DNA of 64,000 nt from Epiperipatus broadwayi (taxonomy: Eukaryota; Onychophora; Udeonychophora; Euonychophora; Peripatidae). The notes under the pieces are model-generated. The model made no database searches. It was given only the letters and a program-made list of their open reading frames with translations, and was not told where the DNA came from. The DNA lies in contig JAQFVV010012574.1 in assembly GCA_028023455.1 (NCBI GenBank), positions 1,886,959 through 1,950,958 of the forward strand, written 5' to 3'. Positions 47,456 through 60,485 of the stretch are shown here, piece by piece. Position 1 is the stretch's first letter. Every line of letters begins with the position of its first letter. The translations under genes were made by a program, and so were the position numbers.

Positions 47456-47533
47456 CCGGTAATCTTATATCTATTTGTTTTGCACTAGCAACAGCACCAT
47501 CAAGCAGTGTAGATCATCCAAAATTGTATTACC

Positions 47534-47541
47534 GATAATTA
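47534..47541. repeat. Right 8-bp target site duplication of Merlin
   Basis: Exact second copy of gataatta. The RTE sequence resumes here with gataattacaactcatctac. Confidence 0.9.
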
Positions 47542-48660
47542 CAACTCATCTACAGAGAACATTGGATTTCAATCAGCCAAAAGAACAAGCTGAATTTAGA
47601 AGTGGTTTTAGTATAGTAAATCATATCCAAGTATTGATGAATTTATAGAAAGGACCAATGAATATGAGTTGCTATTACGCTTTGGATTTATAGATTATGA
47701 AAAGGCATTTGATTCTATATGCATTTCTTAAGTGATTAAATCAAGATATAGACTCAGGATATTGTCATATCCTGAAGAATAATTATAAAAATGCAAATGC
47801 AACAATTAGATTACGCAATGATACTAGGAAGATTAACATTGAGAATGGTGTACACACAGGGTGATTCCATATCTCCAAAACTTTTTATAGCAGTGCTGTA
47901 ACAAGTATTTTGTGGATTAAAATGGGAAGCTAAAGGAGTATAAATAAATGGACATTATTTAAGTCATTTAGATTTTGCAGATGATAGAATTGTTTTTGAA
48001 AATAATGCTTTAGAGCTTCAGGAAATGTTGCAGGAGTTATCAGATGAAAGTAATAAAGTAATGTTCAATGGATTTTCTCATAAGATGAAAACAAATATTG
48101 ATTATGATGAGTTAGAAGTTAACAACTACAAATACCTTGATCAGATTATTACTACAGATGGAAACATAATGGATGAAAGTAATCACATAATTAAATTTGG
48201 TTGGAGGGCTTTTGGTAGAAATAATTTAATATTAAAAGAAAATATGCCTATGTGTTTGAAAAGGAAGATTTTTAATAAATGTCTTTTACTAGTTCTTGAT
48301 TAAGGTTCTGAAACTTGAACACATAAAAGTATAATACAGAGATTTCAGACCACTCAAAGAAGTATGGAGAAATGCATATTAGAAGTAATAAGAAGAGATT
48401 GAAAATGCAATATAAATGGGTAGGAGAACAAACAGGTGATACTAACACCATTGAAAGAATTACAAGCCTGAACTAGAGTTGGACTGGACATATTGCTAGA
48501 AGAGATAATAATAATAGATGGATAATTGAAATCTTAAACTGGATTCCAAGAGATGGATGAAATAAGAAAGTGTGCAGGCATGATGTGGAGAAGAGAGGCT
48601 AGAAATTGGAAAAGATGGAGTGAACTTGGAAACCTTCATCCTGCAACAGATTAATGTTTG
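47542..48660 (+). pseudogene. RTE reverse transcriptase remainder and C-terminal domain
   Basis: After the Merlin insertion the RT continues in pieces: QRTLDFNQPKEQAEFRSGFS, a GFIDYEKAFDSI segment (about 47684-47720), GDSISPKLF (47860-47886) and a LDFADDRIVF box near 47970-47998 that keeps both aspartates. The frame 48025-48303 then carries LQELSDES, IDYDELEVNNYKYLDQII and KENMPMCLKRKIF. The end shows only scattered matches (ttgctagaagagataat, gagatggatgaaataagaaag), closing near 48655. Its decay is similar to the minus-strand copy. Confidence 0.8.
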
Positions 48661-48672
48661 ATGGTTATGATG

Positions 48673-49900
48673 GTGTTTTCCAGGATTTTGTTGAATAAAG
48701 CGCTTCTAGTCATAGATGAATGTTTACCAGAGACTCTATGTCATTTTGACAAATGCGAAACATGTCAGAAACAAAAGACTGGTTTATATATTGCTTTTAC
48801 TCATTTAGTCAAGGCATTAAAACTCAATTAACCAAACAGGCCTACAACATTATTTCCACAAAAGGTTATTCCTATTATAGAAGGTTCAATATAATAGAGA
48901 GAGTTATTACTACAAATGGAAAATCTAAGATATTTAAAATATTAAACAAGGAAATGTTCTTGCTACAACATTGTTTTCAATTTTTATGACAGGGGTTTTT
49001 GGATTATTTATAGATGGCTTAATGAAACAAGGATCAAGATACAATACAGATTTGATGGTGGAATTTTTCAATTGAATACCAATAAATCAACTAAAAATAA
49101 AATCAAGAACTTCCATTTCCTTGAATTTACATAGTGTTATTTTTGCCAGTTCGAAAAACAATCTATAATATGTATTTAATGTTTTGAATGCAACATATAA
49201 AGACTTTAGTTTAATAATTAATATTCAAAAACTCAAAAATCCTCAGCTACTTTTAGTTTAAATGCTTATCAACTTGGGAATATAAAGCACTTTAAATATC
49301 TTGTTAATTTTATAAATAGAAAGGTTGGCTTAAAATGTTGAAATGCAGCATTATCTCCAATACATTGTTTCTGCTACTAAAAAGTTAAAAGATAGGTTAT
49401 TTCATCATAAATAACTTGTAATTAAAAATTAACTGTATATAACTGTTATTTTATTTATTGTACGGAAGTGAGACTTGGATACTCTAATGATACAATATAA
49501 AGGCATTAAAAAAATTTACTTCAAGGATGCTCCATAAAATTTTAAAAATACGGCAAGATCATACAATCAATCAATATGTTCTTCAGGTGGAGAATGTGAT
49601 GATATAGAGTCCACTATTGTAAAATTACAACATTTAATTGGAACTATAAAATGAATCAACAATACAAGACTTTTGAAAAGGTGTTTTATGACCAAACTTG
49701 AGCATGGTTTTCATAAAGGAATTAGATCCCATTTACTAAGGATTATCTCAAAAGATATTCTAAAGAAATGCAATGATGATAGTTCCATTGGGAAAATCTG
49801 GCAGAGAATAGAATCCATTGAAGAGCTAAATGCAGTGTTGAAATATTTCAGAAAGAAACTTTTTTGAAAATGAAATTAAGATAGCATTGCAGAATAATAA
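48673..49900 (+). pseudogene. LINE family B, RT palm and C-terminal part (right part)
   Basis: The protein broken at 43640 resumes with VFSRILLNKALL at 48673, then CLPETLCHFDKCETCQKQKT and LYIAFTHLVKALK (the first palm motif, with the Asp changed to His). Later come GNVLATTLFSIFMTGVF-like text (48955-49005), HFKYLVNFI (49285-49310), and LYGSETWIL, HKILKIRQDHTINQ and the closing LEHGFHKGIRSHLLRIISKDILKKC (49690-49765). The order is that of an intact LINE C-terminal half. The FADD region between 49070 and 49130 is not recognisable, so part of the palm is deleted. It is older than the RTE copy that interrupts it. Confidence 0.75.
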
Positions 49901-52900
49901 TTGTAGAAAAATTAGTATGATCTGTATGTGGACATATTTGTGATTAACAAATTGGTTTGCATAGTCATCATAAAACCCATCTCTAAAGTAGTACTTTTTT
50001 AAAACTTTTTTTGTTTGTTTGAAATAGATATTCATTAACAAATAGTTGTTGTATCTATATATAATGTATTAGGTTAGATTTCATTTTGATAAAGTATGTC
50101 ACCAATATTTGCACAAACATACACAATTTAAAATTTCATCAAAAAAAGTGAACAATATAATTAAAAAACAAAAACAAACAGTAAATGTAGATCAAAAATT
50201 ATAATTATTGACATACATATACCAAATGGGCAACCTTACAAATATTAATTACATTTACAATAAGAGCTTGATATGAATAAATTGATTTTAATATATAGCA
50301 TCTAGAAAGTGTTCTACATTATTTTTAACATTAGTAATTATTGGATAATTAGCTCAGATCACAAAATATTTGAGCATTCAGATAGAGTTGGGCATTTAAT
50401 AATTTCATTCTGTTAATTCAAACTAAGCTTTTTTTTTAAATTAGTTATTCATTTGAGAATCAATCCTGAAGCCTTCAGCTCCAAGTCCACTATTCTATTA
50501 TTGAGTTAAACCATCTAAGATATTCTTAATATCATATGTACTATGCAGAAAATAATAAAAGGATATATAGTGTGAGAACCAAGGGTAGCTTATACCTGTT
50601 CTAGAACAAATAAATTCAAGTATCCCACCTTTGTCTGAACACATATATATTTATTTAACTTTCACAAAATCTATACATATAGAAAACAAAATGTAATCAG
50701 ATAAAAAAAAATCTAAATATATCAAACAGCAAAAACTTGAATCGATATTATCTTTTCATTATCTAATATTTTTCACTAAGTTGAATACAGTCAAACAAGT
50801 ATATATACATGGAAAAGTTTACTATTAGAAAAGACCTTCTTTAATCAAAAAATCATTTTTGCAATACAAAAAATTAATCAACTAGTTAATTGATAGGGAA
50901 ATCATGTAATATTCAAATAGTGGAAGTGGCAGCTTGAGCTTAGGCCCAGTGATCTTAACTTTTGAAACTACAAACTGTTCAAATAAATAAGCATAATGAT
51001 AAATGGTGAATCACTTTTATTAAAATGAATACAAAATTAAAACCAAATAGCTTTTAAATAGGATCCAGAAAAAAAAAGATTTACAGAGCAAATTATTAAA
51101 AAGAAAAAAAAATTGCAAATTACTTCATTAATGTATAAATGATTGGCAAGAAAAGAAATTTCTTGATTTCAAAGTCTTTTAGCAACGGTTACTATGGCAG
51201 CACTAAAACAAACACTAGATCATCAGATAGTTTTTTTTTTTACTACTTTATATATATAATCAGCGGTGCTTATTCGACTCACAGTGATAATAAACTAACC
51301 GCCTACTATCACAAGAATTAAAAATCAACAAACCTGATTTTCAACATTATTGAGGGTGAAAAAATGAGGAAAAAGAATAAAGCTTTTTTTTTTAAAAATG
51401 AACAAAACTATTTATAATTAAATGATAACAAAATCTGTATAATAATATGTAGAATTAAATAAATTATTATGAAATAAGAAAAAAAACCTTAGCTGGAGAG
51501 CTATGAATCAAATGAGAATCATATCATCTTGGGGAGGGGGGGTACTTATATACTCAACAATAAAAAGATTAAGAATGTCATTATTCATCTTGGAATGACA
51601 GAAGTTATGAGAAAAATTACACATCATCTTAATCTAGACTATCTTCATTTATCCTAGATTTTCAGCAAAATATAAATGTGAGACCACTCTTTTAGAATTG
51701 AAAATGACCTACATCTAATTGTAACAATAAAATGTATACAGATTTACTTTTTTAAAAAAAAAAAACTATTAAGTAAATCAAATCACATTTTGGTTACCAT
51801 TTAAGAAATCTCCTGAAATTGGACTACTGAATAAAATATCTCTAAACAGTATTAGTTTGAAAATATATAAAATTAGAAATATAACAGCAGTATATTAAAG
51901 ATTATGTTAGCACTCGGTATCCAATTCTATTTTCACATAAAAAATTACCAACATATTTAAATCCATTCAAATTGTCAAGCTGACAAAAATCTAAACTAAA
52001 AGGTGCAGACAATTTTTTTATTACCCAAGTATTTTTTCCCAACATTAATTTCTAAACTAAACTCTTTATAAGTTCAATTCAAGACATTAAGAATATTCTG
52101 TAAATCAACTTTTGAATTGGAAACAATAACTACTTACATCAGAATACTGTAAGTCTAGAAGCCTAAAAAATAATTTTAATTTATTTAAATTAAAAACACA
52201 ATCATTCAATTTATTTTGATATCTTCATGAAATTGCCTAAAAGTTATTCCAAAGCTACTATAAGGAGAGGAGGAGGAGGGGTTGAAACTAATATATACAC
52301 TCATTTAACATTAGCTTTTAAATGCCTCAGATTTTCCACTCAATAAGTAAATAATACTTATTTTCAGACTCTCATGCTGAAGCTGTAATATATGAATGAA
52401 CAGTTATTTTCAAGCCTATTTGGGATTAACTAAATTGTATATCTTGATCAAAAGATAATAAATAAATTATACCACTACTATGTACAAAAATCATATTTGC
52501 ATGTCTTGACTCTCTACAATCATAATTCTATAGTAGCTACCTATTTATGATAGGAAGCAGTCTATTCAATAAAATTCTTAGAAAAACTTTTTTTTAATTT
52601 CTTATTAAAATTAATATTTTATATTACTTATGAGGCTGAAAGATTTTTAAAAACACCAGTAATTTTCAGCTTCATAACAAAAACTATATGTTAACTTAAA
52701 TTTATGATGGCACTTTTTTTTTTTTTTTAAATAAAAAATCTTTTCCAAAGCCATAAAAAAAATATAAACCAGCTCCATTATGAATTCTGAGCAATAACTA
52801 ATAGGATAATTGGTTTTTATGAAAAAAATCTTTATACAAAAATAATTTTTATATATATAATAAACTCATGTTATAGTGGAATAATTACTGAATCTTTTCT

Positions 52901-53608
52901 ATCCCTGTTATTTTTATAAATTTAAGCAATAGAAGCATTCTTAAGATTAGATGAGCCATGCCACAAGGATTCTTATATTTATAATATATTCCAATAATTT
53001 TGAAGCTAATACATCACTACCACATTTTACATTTTTTACAGGATTCTGTCTGGATTTGCAATTCTCCTATCTTCATAAAGAACTATTTAAGTTCATCAAG
53101 CTTGATATTTCTATCCAATATATCATTAAACATTTTTATATTATTTAAAAGATGATTAAAATATTGCCTTCATTTATTCACAATATCATCATCATCATTT
53201 AAAAGAGTGATAACTCGTTTAATAAAATTATGATAATGCTTTTCAGGACCATATGCTTCTTTCAATAAATCAAAAATGTATTAATCTCAGAGTAACCCTT
53301 ATGTTTAATGTTTAACATTTTTTTAAAAATTCTATTAATGGGAATTTCAAATATTATATATTTATAAAAATATAATTAGCTCCCATTTGTATTTTGAATA
53401 TAGTCATTTTTAAAAACAAACAAACAATAAAAAAGTTAACTTTATTTTGATATAGAAAGTTCTTTTTCTTTTTTTAAGTTCAAATCTCTCAAATTTTTCT
53501 TTTTTAAACTTGAGCAGTAACTGAGTTAATTAGTTGCTCATGGAATCATTTGATACTCAAGCACCACAGCATTATTTTTTCTTATAATAAATCTATTACC
53601 TAAATAGC
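49901..53608. other. AT-rich non-coding stretch, probably SCaMC intron
   Basis: No gene is recognised. A worn tRNA-derived SINE may lie at 50452-50518 on the minus strand (atggtttaactcaataatag, then gtggacttggagctgaaggc and aggattgattctca). No second EF-hand exon of the SCaMC gene was found by eye on the minus strand. Confidence 0.5.
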
Positions 53609-53920
53609 ATCTTTTTGCATCCACAACTGAAAGTTTTATTTATTTTTTAGATACAGCTGAGCACACTTTCAGTATGGGACATCAGAATCATAGCTCTCAT
53701 TGATTGGTTAGGTAATGCTGTCATCCTTATTGAGAAATAATTAAGATAATTACATACCAGAATCATATCTCTCATCCTTAATAAATACATCAACCCATTT
53801 AGCCAATCAATGAGAGCTATGACTCTGGTGTCCCATACTGAAAGCATGGTCAGCTGTATCTAAAAACTGTATCTAAAAAGTAAATAATAAAACCTTTTCA
53901 GTTGTGGATACAAAAAACAT
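53609..53920. repeat. 312-bp foldback (MITE-like) inverted repeat
   Basis: The left arm ttttgcatccacaactgaaa...gagcacactttcagtatggga...agctctcattgattgg (about 53614-53710) is complementary to the right arm ccaatcaatgagagctatga...tcccatactgaaagcatggt...cttttcagttgtggata (about 53799-53910). The right arm has a small duplication of ctgtatctaaaaa (53850-53880). The loop contains a further partial repeat of agaatcata(g/t)ctctcat. No transposase is present and the target duplication is unclear. Confidence 0.85.
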
Positions 53921-56900
53921 TTTGCTAATTTATTACAAACAATAATGCAAGGTAAATTAAGGAATAAATAGCAAGAAAAACTAATTTTTAACAATATGTT
54001 TTTATATGTAACATGCAATGTATATAAATGTGAATGGTATTTTTTTTATAGAAATATGTACTATGTAATCTAAAATATGTTTATTTAATTAATACATTTT
54101 TTAAAGATTTTATAAAATAAATAAATTAAAAATAAAAAAGTAATAATAATAAAAAAATGCTGTTTGATTAAGGATAAAAAATATTTTAAAACATACCATA
54201 TAATAATTTTCATACAAATGGGGAAGTAATTTTAAAATAAATAAATACAATACTCATTACATAATTTATTTTTAAATCAAGATTAAAATGAGCTTTATTT
54301 AACTATTATCAAAAATTAATTTTTTATATTATAAATTCACCATGTAACATAGCAAGCATTTCATGTGATTACTAGAAACATTTCTTACTGATTGAAAAAA
54401 AATAAAAACAATTCCTAAGATACATTTTGACTGAATCAAACCCATCAGCGTACCCAAATCACTTTAACGGACATTATACTGATTCAGTTTACAAGTATCA
54501 CTTTAATAGTTTGCATTATTAGATAATTTACAAACAATTAGATAATTTCAATATTAAACCACTAAATATCACATGATCACCATTTCTTATGCTTGCACAT
54601 AACTGTTATTAATAAATAATCTGCATCAATGTATTAAAGAAGTAACACGAATGTTGGAGAAATAAGAATTAATATGAGTAAAAAGTGTTGAAATGTCAAT
54701 TAATAAATATTAATTAAATTTAATTTTTAATATAAAATTAAAGAATACATTTAAATTGGAAAAAATATAATTTATAACTTTAAAAATAATTACTAATTGT
54801 TAATAATGAAGTTGATTAAAGATAATTATTAATAATATAAACTCAACATTTTTTTCAGCTATATTTATTATAAATACTTATAAAAAATAAAAATACAGTT
54901 TTTTCCTTAGAACTAGTGACATTCAAGCATCAAAATGATACAATGAGCACAACTGACCAAAGGAAAATTATTTTAACTTACTCAACTGTTAATAAATCAA
55001 GGATCCTTCAACTCTTGAAGACATTAGCCTTATGATTGCAGAAAACTGTGAAGAGCATTATAATATTTTAAATACAAACTTCCCTAAAATAATTTGTTAT
55101 AGTAAACTATTTTATTTATTATTAAAATCAATACTGTTAGTATTATTTGATACAAAGTTTTTAAATCATTTAATGATTATCTAAGCCTTGGTAAGTTAAT
55201 TCGCTACATATAGAACTTGATAGAATGGTTTAATGGTCATGCAAAAGATTTCTGGCTCAAACAATTGAAAAAAAAATTAAGATAAGAAGACTAATAGGTT
55301 TGATATTCACCATAATAATGTAGACTTTATCAACAGTACCATATGATTAAATAAATAAAAAATCTAACTTCATCTACTTACATTATTAAACAATTCATAA
55401 AAAATTTCATAATATTCTTACAATTCCTAATAAAAGTTGTAAGGGGGGAGATCAGAAATAGGCAAATCTCATGCTTAAATAAATATTGCTCAAAATTAAA
55501 CAAATTCTCAAAAAAAGCAAGACAATTATTACGATTACAAATTGGGAGGGGAGGGGGGTATTTTGATAACCTTACCAGCAAATTTTATTATCAAATGAAT
55601 AAATTACTAAAAATCTCAACCACAAAACAAATGAAACTAAATAAGTAAATTATTAAAAAAATCTTGCAACTAAATAATTTCTTTGGAATTTCAAGTTAAT
55701 TACAGTCAATCTCACTAGTAGTTATGAACAAATTATTTATATAAATAAAAATGAGACAAAGAGCATATGAAGAGGTGAAGGTTTTTAACCATAAAAATTC
55801 TGCATAGCAGAAATTGTCAGCTTTATGAATATGTCCTTAATTTTAGTACTGGTATTAGGAAAAAAAAATAACAAGAGGAAAAAAACTGCGATCAACTAAA
55901 ATGGAGAAGTTAGCATAATAAAATTAAGAAAATAACACACAATTTGTACTGCAATATCAGTAAGAATTTGTATTGCAATATCAGTAAGATGCCTTATTTC
56001 TCCTGAGAAATTTTATTATTAATAAATGTTTGATTAATTCAAATATGTGTATTTGTACTAATTAAACATATTTAGTGGATAAAAAAACATTATAGCATAA
56101 AGAAAGTGTCTCAATTAGTTTTATTATATTGTTTTAAAGGTTAAAGCCATATTTTAGGGAGGAAATGGTAATTCTAGATATATTTTAAATATCGTCAATG
56201 GAATTCTTTCAACCATAAATTACTACGAGTAAAATAAATAGAAACAATGCAAACATTCAAATAATATACAATAACATAACTAATGCTAATTTTTTTTCGT
56301 TCAGATAACCCCTTATTCTGGATGTAAAATAACTCCATAATATTTGACGTGGCTTTAAATATCGCAGTTCACGAAAATATGACATAACAATGAAGTGATG
56401 GAGTGTCAAGCAATGTAAATTGTCAAGTGTACAGCTGTACTAGTCGATACTACAGCAATACTGGACTTCGATTTTTAAATCTTAAGTAGAAAACATAACA
56501 CATGATGCAGATAATTTTAAATAAATATACTTGTATAATAATCTGCTTTTCTATATTTCATAATTATTCATTAAATAGTGTACATTTTAATTACGACCCA
56601 CCCTCTAATTGGTTATGAATAACCCAAGTCGATACATTTCTAATCATATACAGATTATAAAAATTAATGATATGTAGCAGAATGCATCGCTAATAATTTT
56701 ATTTCGTTAGCAGTTCACAGGTAAGAATAAATGTAAAGAAACGAAGTAGTATTGTTCAATAAATCAAGAAAGGATTAAAATGATCACAATCGCTGGTGGC
56801 GCTACAATATTAAACACCCGGAAGTAAAAATAACTTCAAAAAATATATATTTTATATATAATCCAAATATGCATTAACAATTAAAATGTCTCTAATAGCC

Positions 56901-56986
56901 AAAATACACCTCTTTTATTTCAGTGCGCTTACATACTACAGCGCAATATAATTAGGTGCGCTTTAAAATGATAAGAATGCACCCAC
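53921..56986 (-). other. Start of SCaMC intron 1, AT-rich
   Basis: This lies downstream of the exon 1 splice donor at 56986 and so is intron by inference. It holds a 24-bp tandem duplication at 55941-55988. GC content rises near the exon, with an ETS-like CCGGAAGT at 56818-56825 and an ATTGG box near 56607-56611. These could be intronic regulatory sites, but only single motifs support that. The short minus frame at 55378-55581 has no motif. Confidence 0.5.
55941..55988. repeat. 24-bp tandem duplication
   Basis: aatttgta(c/t)tgcaatatcag plus taag occurs twice in a row (55941-55964 and 55965-55988) with one mismatch. Confidence 0.85.
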
Positions 56987-57166
56987 CTGTGCATGGCCAG
57001 CGCCTTGGTGAACACCCATTCGCTTAAAAGCTTCGTTAAGATCGTTAGCATCAAGTTTTCCATCGCCATTTATATCTAATTCCCGAAACAAACTTTCTAA
57101 TTTTTCTTTGTCCTCTGATAAAAGCTTTGGATTAAAAGCAAATCTTTTATTGTTAACACCGACCAT
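56987..57166 (-). CDS. SCaMC: SCaMC-type calcium-binding mitochondrial carrier, exon 1
   Basis: This is the first coding exon of a short calcium-binding mitochondrial carrier (SLC25A23/24/25 type). In known members the N-terminal EF-hands sense cytosolic-side calcium and the C-terminal carrier exchanges ATP-Mg for phosphate across the inner mitochondrial membrane. The exon encodes exactly 60 residues in phase 0 and ends GCACAG|GTGGGT, a good splice donor. Residues 31-42, DINGDGKLDAND, form a canonical EF-hand loop with D1, N3, D5, D9 and an Asp at position 12. Flanking text LESLFREL and EAFKRMGVHQGAGHAQ follows the invertebrate SCaMC pattern. The start ATG at 57166 has G at +4, and an in-frame TAA lies 18 nt upstream, so the start is firm. 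The rest of the gene is not seen and must lie across a long intron to the left. Other EF-hand proteins are possible but fit less well. Confidence 0.85.
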
Positions 57167-58052
<886 letters not shown>

Positions 58053-60280
58053 TAATTTACTGAAAATTTTAACGTTATGAAAGTGTTCAAAATGGATCAT
58101 TATTAACGTTAATATTAAGCTTTTAGAGAAGATTTTCTATCCCAATAATTGAATACTTTTTGCAGCTTGATTTAATGTATTTAAATACATAAGTATAGTT
58201 ATTTTATTTAAAGTAAAACATCAAAGTAAGTTCTTAGATGACCTGTGTATTTTTACATTAATATTCATTCACCAAAGCCTATAATTGTAACCATTTATTT
58301 TGCAGGTGCTCCAATTAAATTGATATTTATTTTTTACTTTGTTTAATTAAGCATTTCATAAAACTTACTTACAATTTATCGATGCATTTTTAAATTCTAA
58401 TACACATCGTTGCATATTCAATTTATATTGTCAATGCGTAAACGAATGTATGTAAGATTTTCGTGTGAGAACATATATTTTGTATATTAATCATGAAAAT
58501 AAACTTTGATCGGATGAATAGCGATACTAATAAATATGAAAGACGATTTCGTCGAATATTTATTTTATTGCTCATTTTCTATTGTACTACTAGATATTAT
58601 AGCATTCATTATATTCAATAAATATTTTCAAATTTTTGTTCCCGATTATTGTAGTGACATATTTTTGACTCTTAATTTTGATGAATTCTGTTTTTAAAAT
58701 AATATTAAGAATTCCAAGAAAGTAGTCATTGTTTTTATTTTTTACAATTATTCATATTTCATTTATTTGTTTAATAAAATATAAAAATCATTGTTTTTTA
58801 AATCCTTGAGAAAAAAAAAATTGGTATTCAATTTTCCGACAAATCAAAAATTTGCAAATGTTTTTTTTTTTTTTTCAAAAATTAAAATTTGAACGTTTAT
58901 TGAATATTTTGTGTTAAAACAAAAACTCAATCAGCCAACAATGCCTAATGCTACAAATTCTTTTATGCTCTTACAAGTTAATCTTTTATCGTCAATTGTC
59001 TGATTGTGTTTTAGTTAGAAATAAAAATAATCGAGATCCATTGTTTCCTTAATTAACGATCTTTCTTTAAAGATTTGTATCTGCATTATATTCTATTTTT
59101 CTTTTGTGCAGCTACTGAGTATTACTGACCATAATATATCAAAGCAAGAAAGATGGGTAAAATAATTTACTTATAGGAAGTTAAGTCATTACAAAATTTA
59201 ACAAAATGTGTTCAGATTTTGTGCCAATAACAGTGGTATTTGCAGTAAATATGCAGACACAACTCTGTATTTAAACAAACAGAATCAATTATTTTATTAA
59301 TAAACATATTCAAGATGAACTGATGGGACAATGATTGCTGCCCTTGCTTACTGTAGCAGAAGTTCCAGAATAAAAACTTATGTATTGCTTTTATGTGTTT
59401 ATTTTTCCTGTGTAGCAGGAATTTTGGATTTCTATATATTAAAGAATATCATAATTATTTCTGTAATGATTTTATAAATGATTTTTCATTTAAATTAATC
59501 CATGTAATCTTTTAAAATTAAATTCAGATTGATTCACTTTGAATCTACAGTATTTATTAATGCCAAATGAACCATTCATTTTATAAGATCTATGAGAAAT
59601 AAAATTTTTATTATTATATTCTGAAATCTCATCATTTCATATGTACACACATATATAAGAAGAGTAAATAATATTTAAAAATATATAAAGAAAAGAATCC
59701 CTACCCTTAATTATCCTGGCTAACTCTCAGAGGCAGCCGTTCTAGAGCTTTTTCTTATATGTTTAATGCATTTTTTTTTTGATAGTTGTCTTGTTTAACA
59801 TAATTTGATTACAACATGCACATATGTGTATATTTTTTTTAGCAGAGAATGAATATTTAGCTAATTCTTGAAGAGTAAGCCTATATTTACTTGCAGGAGT
59901 GTTCAGGAAAATTCAGGATTGGATTTGAATCCAATAATATATTGAAATTATGTCAAATGCATATTCTCTATCAGTTTTAAAAATTCCTTATTAGTACATG
60001 TGTTTGCTGTGTCCATGATATAGGGTTTGAATCTACATGTGTGAGATGATAAAATCCTAGTATAACTCAGTTGGTGAAAAGAGTTGATTGAAAACACTGT
60101 TTATGGATTCTTTGCTTAAATTTTTATACACTGTATTTTTAAAGATCCATTGTTTGAATGGAATTAGACAATATATCTTGGATGTAGATATATTGAAATA
60201 CTAAGAAAGACAATAAAAAAATTGATACACAAAATACCATCAATTTTACTTTCTCCAGAACATTTAATCAATTATTCTTG

Positions 60281-60485
60281 TTAATATTTTATAACAATAC
60301 TAGATACATGTAATACAGTGTGCATCATCAAGACAAGTCTGACCGCAAAATTATTTTAGCTTAGATTAATTAATTTAAACAAGTTTTTAATATTTTATAA
60401 CAATACTAGATACAATACAGTGTGCATCATCAAAACAAGTCTGACCGCAAAATTATTTTAGCTTAGATTAATTAATTTAAAGAGA
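60281..60485. repeat. Tandem duplication of about 104 bp
   Basis: ttaatattttataacaatac through ttagcttagattaattaatttaaa occurs at 60281-60379 and again at 60387-60481. They differ by a 4-bp indel (catg/tgta after agata) and one base (caagaca against caaaaca). The near identity suggests a young duplication. Confidence 0.9.

Larger units (their letters stand above)
45611..47533 (+). mobile_element. Merlin-type DNA transposon, 1923 bp
   Basis: The termini are ggttctacaacttagaatga (45611 onward) and, read from the other end, ggtaatacaattttggatga. The inverted repeat extends about 50 bp, through gatgatctacactgcttgatgg on the right against aatgatccacaccgcttgat on the left. The element is flanked by perfect gataatta duplications and lies inside an RTE copy. 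It encodes a broken transposase of the IS1016/ISXO2-like (IS1595-related) DDE type (46081-46954). The 3' third (46986-47455) is filled with homopolymers and phrases such as agtttctt plus A-runs repeated three times. It is dead as an autonomous element because of its broken gene. Confidence 0.92.
43645..48672 (+). mobile_element. RTE-like LINE inserted in LINE B and split by Merlin
   Basis: This nearly full-length RTE copy has its leader at 43645-44080, endonuclease at 44100-44690, linker at 44850-45240, RT first part at 45247-45610, RT remainder at 47534-48020 and C-terminal region to about 48660. Removing the Merlin element restores collinearity with the 17-kb copy at the phrase ccaagataatta then caactcatctacagagaac. 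The element sits between the NYRGI-like and KVFSRIL-like motifs of LINE B. No clean target duplication was seen at its ends, and about eight codons of LINE B are missing there. Confidence 0.85.

Noticed and set aside
56963-57166. 67-residue single-exon EF-hand protein
   Set aside because: The last seven residues lie beyond a CAG|GTGGGT donor, and the family continues with further EF-hands and the carrier domain.
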